DNA of 64,000 bases from contig WEDG01004610.1 in NCBI GenBank assembly GCA_017591395.1, positions 81,849 through 145,848 on the forward strand, written 5' to 3'. A program made the position numbers and the translations under genes. The DNA is from Schistocephalus solidus. Its lineage: Eukaryota > Platyhelminthes > Cestoda > Diphyllobothriidea > Diphyllobothriidae. The notes beneath the pieces are model-generated. The model did no database searches. It was not told the origin of the DNA and saw only the letters and a list, made by a program, of their open reading frames with translations. This document shows positions 55,757 to 64,000 of this stretch, in pieces; the first letter of the stretch is position 1, and each line of letters opens with the position of its first letter.

Positions 55757-56776
55757 ATGCACAAAGCCTTTTATCAAAAGTTGACGATTAAAAAAAAAAA
55801 TTGCCTTGCCGAAGTATCTCCGGATGTCATAGCAGTAACCAAAAGGCGGCTGTCGGGCAGTATTCGAGATATCGAAATTTCATCGACTGGATACGAAATA
55901 TATCGGAAGGACAGAGAAAACCGAAAGGGTGGTGGAATAATTGTGTATGTGAAAGACGTGATAATAGTGTCTGACAAGACGAGCAAGTTTGCGCGCAGCA
56001 CGGAAGCTATATGGTTGAACATCAAGGCTCTTGGCTCTCCATGTCTGGATGTCCTCATTGTCTTTCGGCCACCTAGGATAGACCGAGTCGCGGACACCCA
56101 CTTGTTGGAACAATTAGAAAATTTCTCCAGTCGACCTAATGTCATGATTATGGGTGACTTCAACGAACCAGGTATTAACTGGAGCACTATTCAATCATCA
56201 TGCCCGAAATCGACTTTTGATTATGTTTTTCTGCAAAAGACCTTGAAGGCACTCCTCACAATACATGTCCCTTTCCCCACCAGAAAACATGAAGGACAAA
56301 GGGCTAACTGTCTCGACCTGGTTTTCACGAAAACATCAGGCAGCATTGACGAGATTATTTCAATGCGTCCGCTCGGTCGTAGCGATCATGTGGTGCTTAT
56401 GTGGGACTACTCCTTATTCTCCGTTGCGCCTGCTATAGAGGAAAAACGGCGTAACGTTTGGCGAAGAAACTTTCATCAGATGCGAGCAGATTTAACAGAC
56501 ATCAACTGGACCTCAATGTTTTCGAGCACCGTGAACGAAGATTGGGAGCCCTTCCGAAATGTTCTTCTGCAACTCATGGACAACCACCGCCCACTAACGA
56601 GTGTCCATCACAACAAGCGTCCTGGGTGGCTAGACAGCAACTTAAAAAGGGAAATAAACAGGAAGCACAAGTTGTGGAGAAAATATTGCGAGTCTAATCA
56701 AGTTACCTATTTAGTAAGTATAAAACACAGAGAAAAAAATGAGAAGCCTTATCCTTTAAACACGAAGAGAATTTGA
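55757..56776 (+). pseudogene. CR1-like copy VI APE-type endonuclease
   Basis: Open for 339 codons. The upstream frame supplies CLYTNAQSLLSKVDD, then an A-run causes a shift. The domain continues with SPDVIAVTKRRLSGSI, GYEIYRKDRENRKGGGIIVY, DVLIVFRPPRIDRVADTH, IMGDFNEPGINWS, ANCLDLVFTKTSGSIDEIIS and PLGRSDHVVLMWDY. In the usual TETWL the catalytic Glu is replaced: the codons at 55841-55849 read Lys-Arg-Arg. GDFN and SDHV are intact. The Glu loss should abolish nicking, although the frame is otherwise long. Confidence 0.85.
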
Positions 56777-57044
56777 GAAGAATTTGCTGCAAAAAACAAC
56801 GCAGAATCCAAAGTTAGTCTACAGTTACCTCCGTAGATGTTCAAGGAATAAACATCAAATACCGCTGATTAATACTGCCGTGGAAGTCAAAATTTCCGAA
56901 AACAGGGAAAAAGCCGAGTACTTTTCACAGTTCTACCGCTCAGTCTTCACAAACGAGGCAAGGTTCCTTCGTCCCTCAGTGGATAACCCGCCGACTGCAA
57001 GCATTAGCCACATTCTATTCTCAGAATTTCTGATCCAAAAGGAA

Positions 57045-57952
57045 TTAAAGAACTAAAAGAGTCGAAATCCCCAGGACCAGACGAGCTTCCACCCAAGCTT
57101 CTGAAAGAACTCGCCAATGAACTTTCCGCACTTCTGTCAGTGCTATTTCAAAAGTCATTTGACTCCGGAACACTTCCTTTCGATTGGAAGCTGGCACATT
57201 TAACTCCCTTGTACAAAAGCGGAAGCCGGACGTCAGTGACAAACAACAGGCCCATAAGCTTGACATGCATCCTTGGCAAGATTATGGAAAGGATCATCAA
57301 GAGCGAATTGGTGAAATTCCTAGAGACTCATAATTTGTTATCAAGCTGTCAACACGGGTTCAGAAAAGGAAGATCATGCACAACGAATTTGCTGTATTCG
57401 CTCCAGAGGTGGATCCAAGCACTTGAAGATAGACACACGGTTCACATTGCCTTCATTGACTTTCAAAAGGCCTTCGATACTGTGCCACACGAGAGACTGC
57501 TGTACAAGCTAGAACGAATTGGAATCAGAGGTAACCTCCTCAAGTGGATCGAAAACTTCCTCTTTGGTCGGCTTCAGGTTATGTGCATCGGCCAAGAGAG
57601 GTCAAGTTTTGCTGCGGTCGAGAGTGGGGTACCTCAGGGTTCAGTACTAGGGCCGATAGTGTTTTTAATATACGTGAATGATTGTGTCAGGAATCTTGAC
57701 TGTGAAGCAGAAATGTTTGCCGATGACATTGAAATCTGGAATGTAATCCAGAGCCCTGCTGACGAAGATAAACTGCAGATCAACCTAACTCGGTTGGAGG
57801 AGTGGTCGAATCATTGGCTTTTGCGGTTCAACGTCGATAAGTGTAAAATACTTCGCTTAGGCAACCCATCTGGATCTGTCGAAAGTAGACGTTACTTTCT
57901 CAACGGTGAAGCCTTAAAAGACGTGGAAACCCAAAGGACCTTGGTGTGCTGA
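57045..57952 (+). pseudogene. CR1-like copy VI reverse transcriptase
   Basis: Begins in another frame with KSPGPDELPPKLLKELANEL (about 57065-57125). The frame 57140-57952 then contains FQKSFDSGTLPFDWKLAHLT, NNRPISLTCILGKIMERIIK, QHGFRKGRSCTTNLL, IAFIDFQKAFDTV (motif A), GVPQGSVLGPIVFLIYVND (motif B), MFADDIEIW (motif C) and FNVDKCKILRLG. All catalytic Asp residues are present. Of the RT domains in this window it is the only one whose motifs are all intact within one frame. Confidence 0.9.
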
Positions 57953-58385
57953 CGACCACCACCTTAAAGCCATCGTCTCACTGCTCGAAAGTGGCGAAGA
58001 GCGCAATTGCGGTGTTTCATGCCATCAGACGAGCCTTTTTGGATTTCGATGAGGATTTCTTCGCTAAGACTTTTGGAACATTCATTAGGCTGCCTTTGGA
58101 ATATGTTATGCAAGCCTGGAAACCCTGGACAGTTCAAGATCAGAACTGCCTCGAAAGAGTACAGAGGAAACCTTGACAGTTTTATGTTCCAAAACGAGCC
58201 TGAGCGATGAGGAATTTATCTTAACCCTCGAGAGTCGTGCACCACTTGTCATATTTTATGACCGCCTTTTGTTCCTTTGCAACCCACATGGTTTCTCTGT
58301 ATACCGCACTTAATTTTACGTTACAAATAGGGTACTCAAAGGCCCATGCCTATGTCTCTCAATAAATTGAATTGAATTGAATTGA
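57946..58385 (+). pseudogene. CR1-like copy VI C-terminal piece and 3' tail
   Basis: Reads TTTLKPSSHCSKVAKSAIAV, FHAIRRAFLDFDEDFFAKTF and LEYVMQAWKPWTVQDQNCLE, then stops. The region coding RRATKMV to RVV.AWN is absent, so about 120 codons are deleted. The 3' UTR has the conserved palindrome-like AGGC..ATGCCT at about 58338 and ends in a pentamer tail (ATTGA repeated) at about 58363-58384. Confidence 0.75.
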
Positions 58386-58389
58386 AAAA

Positions 58390-60730
58390 ATAGCAGTTTA
58401 GATCAGAGAAGGGCTAAAACAAGTGCATTCTGTTCACAGTCTCTCTGTCTTTGTTAGGAACCGGGATGCTGCCCCAGGCAAGAGTGCATCCATGGACGGT
58501 TTCTAACTGTCTGCCGAAGAAGTCAACGGGTGTGGACTGCAGAGACGGTGCTGTATCACTCAAGGTAAGGCCTGGGATCGTGTTCAGATGCCACGCACTC
58601 CGTCGAAAAGTAAAATAGATTCTACGGTAGCGGCGCCCAGAATTCATGGAAACTGATCTGAATGCAAAAAAACAAGGAATAGTTCTGTTAAAAAAATATA
58701 AATTCACTGAATTTTCCATTATGGGTAGTTTATTCCATATGGCTATGTCTTTTACCGAAAAAACGACGAAAATTAACTGTGTGAGCTAATGGGAGAATTA
58801 AAAAGACGTGGTGATGACTGCTGCACCGAGGGTGGTCAAGCTGCCTCACAGTGGTTAGTGGATTAAATGTACGACTATTCAAAGGCTTGAACAGTAAAAA
58901 GAGTCCCTTCTGTACTCGGCGAAACCATAAGCGATCAATGTTCACAAGCCCACAGCGTTCTTGATACGACAGATTATGGTGCTCAAACGAAAAAATGCTT
59001 TTCTTAAAGAAGTGCTGCACCAATTATTTTTTCTTCCGTTCACTAGCGCGCAGAAGGCTCAATAGAAACGAACAGTTTTATAGGCCAGGCCTAACGTGCA
59101 TTTTATACAGGCGGAGTCTAATATCAATAGTTTAAAAATTTCACAGGATAAACCCAGTAGTTCTGCGTACTTTGGAGACAATCAGGGCACAATGCTCTGA
59201 AAGATTGAGACCGTTGGAAAATGATTTGCCCAGACCCTTAACAATGCCGGGCAAATTTAGATCTTGGTCATCTATGATTAGTTGAGACTGATGGTCGTCG
59301 CCAACAATCATCACGGAACATTTGTGCCAAGACAGGGTAAGGCACCATGTGCAGCACCACTGGGCAAAGGCCTGAAGATCATTTTCAAAACATCAAGCGC
59401 GGTGTCGCGATCTGCCGGCTTGTATCAATAGGCAACTTTTTAATCTTCGGTATACATAAAGGCCTACTATTCGGAAAAAAATCCGGTACATCATTGAAAA
59501 AATACCTAACAAATGCGGGCCAAGTACACTACCCTGAAAAACTTCACTCCTCACACGTGAAGGGGTTTGAGAAAACCTTGTAGACCTTTACAGGTAAAAA
59601 GATATCAAGCTCATAAATTTCCCACATAAACCGAAATAGGAGAATTTCAGGAGAATAAGGGCATAGTCAACACGATCGAAGGCCTTGGTAAAATCGAAAT
59701 AGACTCTGTAAATTGCAAAGCCATTATTCCTGGTTTTTAGAACGTAATCAAAGAAAAAGAGCTGACAGGTATCACAAGACCTTGTTTTGAGGAACCCGTG
59801 CTGGGCTGCACTCAGTAGGTTATTCTCGGTTAAGTGATACATCATCTTATTTTTGATCAAGGTGTCCAGGATTTTCGAAGCCACGGGCAGTGTGTTGATT
59901 GGCCGAAAATCGTCAAATGACGTAGATTGACCGTGCTGGGGGATAGGTAGAATGTGCGATTCCTTCTATACACTCAGAAAGGTTTCACTTTCTAGAGCTA
60001 GATTAAATATCTTACACAGAAGGGTCGGGAAAATATCAGTAGCATCCGCATTTATAATACTGATTGGTATGCCATCTGGTTCAGAACTATGAGATTGACG
60101 TAAACGTCGAATGGCTACGGTTACGTCCCAGATGGGTAAAAGCTATGGTTTCGAGGACGACACCGGTCCACACCTGATGGTCGGAGGGGGAGCGGCCGAA
60201 TTTACAATAAATGCTCTAGACAAGAAAACGTTAAAACGATCAGCCGTCAATTTTTCATCGCTTACAGGATTGCCAATGTAGTCAAGTAGGACGTGATGCC
60301 CTGTTTTACTTTGGGTTCTTATTGTGCATGAAAAAAGTTTCGCGACATTTACGGAACGGTTTTCAAAATATTTGACCTGATCGGCTAGCCGCTTTTCTTC
60401 GGATAGCCTCTTAGCCTGCTCAAAAATACGTCGAATCAAGGACAGAACGGAAATGTCGTTTCGCAAATGTAATCGACGAGAGGGTTTACGCAACCTACGG
60501 CGAAAAGATAAAGAAAAGGTAAACCTCACCCGTGACATTAATTAATTTCTTCCGGGGAACAAAACGAGAAATAATTGGATCCAAAACCTCGTAAAGCATA
60601 CCGGTACAGGTGTTCACATCCTGAAATATAAAGAAATTAGTCCAGTCGTGGGAGTTAAGATCTATCAATAATTCTGACAAAAGCGATATTTCAACCTTCC
60701 GAAAATTTGATGGTTTCCGGTCCCTTCCGG
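58390..60730 (-). mobile_element. LINE of a further family, copy E1
   Basis: Minus strand. Linker/RT start: DWTNFFIFQDVNTCTGMLYE (about 60650-60590), then RLADQVKYFENRSVNVAKLF, SHSSEPDGIPISII, HILPIPQHGQSTSFDDFRPI, NLLSAAQHGFLKTRSCDTCQ and YFDFTKAFDRVDY (motif A intact). Motif C is degraded: MYTED*K at about 59455-59435, where YADD is expected. The C-terminal piece (59023-58730) reads RRVQKGLFLLFKPLNSRTFN and PLTTVRQLDHPR. The 3' UTR (about 58720-58390) matches, inverted, that of E2 at 61620-61900. It differs from the CR1-like copies in motif sequence. Confidence 0.75.
59588..59884 (-). pseudogene. E1 reverse-transcriptase fingers/palm
   Basis: Open frame of 98 codons: VASKILDTLIKNKMMYHLTE, SAAQHGFLKTRSCDTCQLFF, then VYFDFTKAFDRVDYALILLK. 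FDF..AFD is motif A with its Asp. The frame continues upstream in register with FDDFRPINTLP, so the true segment is longer than the ATG-limited ORF. Confidence 0.75.
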
Positions 60731-60929
60731 CCCCATAAAGTTCGACGACTTACTCGAGGCTGTAGATATCGGCATTTGGACTCAAGTTGTTGACTTCCCT
60801 ACATGAAGATCAACCATACTTTATATAATCTTCTGCAGTGGTTGCCTGCCTTTGACAGTGTCATCATTAGGCCCACTTGTGAGCTCAGAACACGACATCG
60901 TTGTTTCTACACTACAATTCAAAACCGAT

Positions 60930-61900
60930 GAAATGTTTTTCAAAATATAGCTTTTTCTTCGATTTTAGATTAGCAATTTCGACACAAGTATTGATACATC
61001 TTAACTTCCACGATCAAAATGTGTCTGGCGTTGTTAAAAATCTCGGCTTATCATATTTCAGCGGTCTCAATATTTCAGAACATTGCGACCTGTTTGTTTT
61101 TAGAACACTCAGAACTAACGGGTTTATCCTCCGAAATTTTGACACTATTAATTTTGGACTCCGCCTTTATAAAATGTACGTTAAGCCTGTCCTGGAATAC
61201 TGCTCTTTTCTATTTAGCCTTCTGCGCGCTAATGAACGGAAGAAAATAGAATCATTCCAGCAGTTCTTTGCGAAAATAATTTAATCACCGGAGCTCCATA
61301 ATCTGACTTATCAAGCATGCTGTGGGCTTATCAACATTGATCCCTTATGTTTCACCGAGTAGAGAAGGGACGTTTCTTAATGTGTATGCTTTTGAATAAT
61401 CGTACATTTAATCCCCTTACCACTGTGAGGCAGTTTGTCCACCCTCGGCGCAGCAGCCATGGCAATGTCTTTTTATTTATTCCATTAGCTCTGACAGTAA
61501 AGTATCGTCAGTTATTTTCGGTAAACGTCATAGCCATATGGAATAAACTACCCCAGAATGTAAAAATCCCGCGAAAGTATTATTTGTTTAAGAGAACTAT
61601 TAATAGTTTTATGCATTCAGAACAGCTCCCAAACATTCTGGGTGCCGACACATAGAATCTGTTTTCCAGTTCGACGGAGTGCGCGGCATCTGAACCCGAC
61701 CCCGGGTCTTACCTTGAGGACTTTGGCACCGTCTCTGCAGCCTGCACCCATTAAATTCTTTGGCAGACAGCGAGCAACCGTCCACGGATGCATTCTTGCC
61801 TGGGGCAGAATCCCGGTTCCTAAAAATGACAGAGAGACTACAAACAAAGTGAACTTGTGTTAGCTCTTTCCCGATCTTAACAACTATCATCCCACAGGCA
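60930..61900 (+). mobile_element. LINE of the same family as E1, 3' copy E2
   Basis: Two open frames, 60901-61284 and 61347-61655. The first has LGLSYFSGLNISEHCDL, NFDTINFGLRLYKMYVKPVL and EYCSFLFSLLRANERKKIES. The second has PLTTVRQFVHPRRSSHGNVF, FSVNVIAIWNKLPQNVKIPR and TINSFMHSEQ. These are the post-palm domain and C-terminus. A 3' UTR follows with an EcoRI-free stretch shared in inverse with E1. A stop and shift separate the frames near 61285-61345. It starts abruptly near 60.93 kb, a typical 5' truncation. Confidence 0.75.
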
Positions 61901-63520
61901 GTTTTTTTTCCTGAATAACATAAAGATACGAAAAACACTAATAATGATATATACAGGAGTTTTTTTTTAACGGCAAGCCTGATCCAAACTGAATATTTTG
62001 TCTGATAATGTCTGTAAACCAGCATTAACTACAACTATTATTATTAGAATTAATAAATTACTGCGTGGTGACATTTAAAAAGGCCTCTAGGAATATTCAT
62101 AACTTAAATAATAAATAAACAAATAAACTGAAGGTCAAGGTCAAGATTTAGGGCACAAGGATCAATTTTAAAGATAAATGATTCTTTGATTTTTTCACCA
62201 TATTTATTTGCAATAGCAGTAAATGTGAGATTAATTTTCAGTTTAAAAAAGTTCTTTGGATTATCCCGCATTATTTTTGCCCACCCAGAAAAATAGTTGG
62301 GTACATTATTTGTACTTTGTACAAATCTTGCGGCCGTCGTTTTCTATTTACGATTGGAAATCAGCTGCTGTTTTAGCGGTTTAAGCATGCTATTATAAAT
62401 GATTAACTTCTTTTCTCTATAAAGTAAACCAAAATTCTGCCTACTAGTTAACGATGTCCCGGAGGAGATTGGAAAAGACGCAAGCTTGCAGTCTCACCTC
62501 CAGCCTTGAGCACTAGAATCATGGGAGGAGATATATCTGGCGCTTGCGAGAATTTGCAGCCTTCTCCAGGTATTATAAATTCAGAAATTCCTTTGGTTCA
62601 CCTTGAACCTCTTTGTCCTCTGGCCGTTCAAGTGTACAACTCGTCCTGCAGAAATATATCTTCGTCTGTCGAAATAACAGAGTTCCTGCTACAATTAAAT
62701 ATGACTAGTAACTCCGAGAGTGTTAGCCAACAAGCTTCTGAAGTCATTGGAATAACTAGCTCCAAAACTGAGTAATGGATGAAACATAAGCACAATTTTA
62801 TGTTGCGTAATATCAAAAATAATATATCTGCTATCGATGGTGCGCATTTGTTTCTGCAAAGCTGGGGCTTAGGATTCAGATTCGCACCTACAAAGCGACT
62901 GCGCTCACTCATTCTTAATGCCTCAATATTCGTCACTTTCTTTTCCTTGATAGAAGTTGACTTCCTTCTGTCAAGAAAGGAGGTATGTAGATAATTCTGT
63001 TAAAAATTGCATTGCTCAGTTTCCCCTGATCTCACCTCAATGCCAAAGAAATTGTTAAAATTTAAAGTGTCGACCAGCAACAAAGAAATAACAACTGTTG
63101 TCATGTTGAACAAAACACATCTTATGTCATTTGCGGTCACGCTGTCTGAATCTCTAGTTAACTCTGTATGCAAGCCGACTGCGATTGGTATTGTGGGATA
63201 TTAAGACAACAGTATTCGTTCTATACTAGAATTAAAACTGGTGAAAAGTTTTCAAAAGTATAGCTTTCTCACAAACGTGAGCGAAGAAGCGCCTTGCAGG
63301 TTCCCGTTAAAAAGAAGATGCAGGAACGATCACGGGCGAGCAATGCTACGAGCGCTTAAGTGAGGTCGTGGTCCACATTCCAAGTCCTTCTTTGAAATAG
63401 GTTTATTGATTTGGCACGCTTTGGGCGCCGTCAAATCCTGTAAACACAGGGAATAACCTAAAACAAACTCCTTTTTTCATTAACCACTTAAGATTTGTTT
63501 TGTTTGTTTGCTAAATGACA
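61901..63520. other. No gene recognised; possible LINE remnants
   Basis: The + frame 62506-62775 (89 codons, Ser/Asn-rich) and the next ones (62779-62994, 63007-63204) have no motif I can name. A stretch at about 63215-63275 (AAAGTATAGCTTTCTCAC and the preceding bases) resembles 60905-60965 at the start of E2, so some of this region may derive from that LINE family. Confidence 0.45.
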
Positions 63521-63522
63521 TG

Positions 63523-64000
63523 ACATGACAGTTCGACCGTCGATTTTGACGAGGTCCACCGTATGCTCCACGCCAGGTGGTGCAGGGGCGGTGACTTGCT
63601 CGTGAATTAGTTTTAAGTGATATTAGCCTTCCGCTGCAGCTACCGCACTCTCTCCTCCTCCCCACCTGAGCCCAGTGTCAAGACCGAGTCAAGAAGACCG
63701 GAGATGGGAGAGGTCGCAGGTGGCTGGCGCGGCCGAAGCTACCACTGGGCGTACCACCACACCTGGCTCGGATCCCACAGAGTGGGAGTGCCATAAAGAA
63801 GGAGCCATTGCAGCCTGACTCTCAGTCCGTCAATAAGCCACTCCAAAAAAAAACACACATTGGGCTGACCACGCGGTCTGAGTTATCCCGTCAATTGGAA
63901 ACCTTCCAAGCCGCAGCTTTTAACGCACGTGATAGTTTCAAATGCGTCAGATTGTTTATAGTGAGGAAAATGCGCGAAGATGTCGACCTCACTCTCTCCC
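63523..64000 (-). mobile_element. RTE-like LINE 3' UTR, element continues past the right edge
   Basis: Matches the R2 block at 13066-13540: GTTCGACCGT, GGTCCACCGTATGCTC, GAAGACCGGAGATGGGAGAG, GATCCCACAGAGTGGGAGTG, CCATTGCAGCCTGACTCTCA, ACGCGGTCTGAGTTATCCCG and TCAGATTGTTTATAGTGAGG. The low-coordinate edge is at a TGACATGACATGACA repeat (about 63518-63532), a 3' tail in element orientation. The coding part should lie at higher coordinates, outside the window. Confidence 0.65.

Larger units (their letters stand above)
55380..58385 (+). mobile_element. CR1-like LINE, copy VI
   Basis: ORF2 from its N-terminal leader (55387-55791) through endonuclease (55757-56776), linker, RT (57060-57952) and part of the C-terminal domain (57946-58176), then a 3' UTR ending in TCAAAGGCCCATGCCTATG and AATTGAATTGAATTGAATTG. 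The main lesions are a shift at an A-run near 55790, shifts near 56775 and 57050, a one-base loss near 57935, and deletion of the C-terminal segment after about 58175. It is the best preserved of the CR1-like copies here. It lacks ORF1, consistent with 5' truncation. Confidence 0.85.

Noticed and set aside
54837..58385. Twin-priming inversion of a single CR1-like element
   Set aside because: The inverted piece duplicates a region still present in the downstream element, which twin priming does not produce.

Overview
This is eukaryotic DNA, most likely from a flatworm and plausibly a diphyllobothriidean tapeworm. That is an inference from the look of the LINE families, the 33-36-nt introns of the one host gene and the very high density of decayed retroelements. 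I could run no search. A run of 10 Ns at 38714-38723 marks a scaffold gap.

Layout. 0.16-2.1 kb: two 3' pieces of CR1-like LINEs (+). 2.1-9.4 kb: no gene recognised, only two short SINE-like fragments. 9.4-19.35 kb: a cluster of RTE-like LINEs on the minus strand. Copy A (9.44-13.05 kb) and copy B (13.06-18.65 kb) lie head to tail, followed by a third 5' fragment (18.65-19.34 kb). Copy B ends in a C2H2 zinc-finger tail and a long 3' UTR built of diverged repeats. 19.4-21.93 kb: another CR1-like copy (+), with a 172-bp tandem duplication over its catalytic core. 23.76-24.13 kb: a Ty3/gypsy reverse-transcriptase fossil. 24.62 kb: a tRNA-like element.

26.36-35.93 kb is a direct tandem duplication with a unit of about 4.79 kb. 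Each unit carries a decayed LINE (family F, +), a 1-kb spacer and a minus-strand coding exon. 35153-38713 recurs almost base for base at 38724-42285 on the other side of the N gap, which looks like a failed contig merge. This repeated block carries the coding exon and a decayed Penelope-like element whose C-terminal part resembles a GIY-YIG endonuclease.

42.27-48.27 kb holds the one host gene I can reconstruct, on the minus strand. It encodes an AKAP1-like protein: an N-terminal hydrophobic anchor with a basic flank, an acidic linker, a KH domain and a Tudor domain. Six exons join in a single open frame through three introns of 33, 34 and 36 nt plus two longer ones. The large first intron contains a tRNA-related SINE in an inverted-repeat arrangement. 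The minus-strand exon at 38.84-39.47 kb has a matching splice phase and may be its 3' terminal exon, which would put the Penelope fossil antisense inside an intron.

49.3-58.4 kb: two more CR1-like LINEs (+) with an inverted endonuclease fragment between them. 58.39-61.9 kb: two copies of a further LINE family lying head to head. 61.9-63.5 kb: nothing recognised. 63.52-64.0 kb: the 3' end of another RTE-like LINE whose body lies beyond the right edge. Every retroelement seen here carries disabling lesions, so I regard all of them as fossils.
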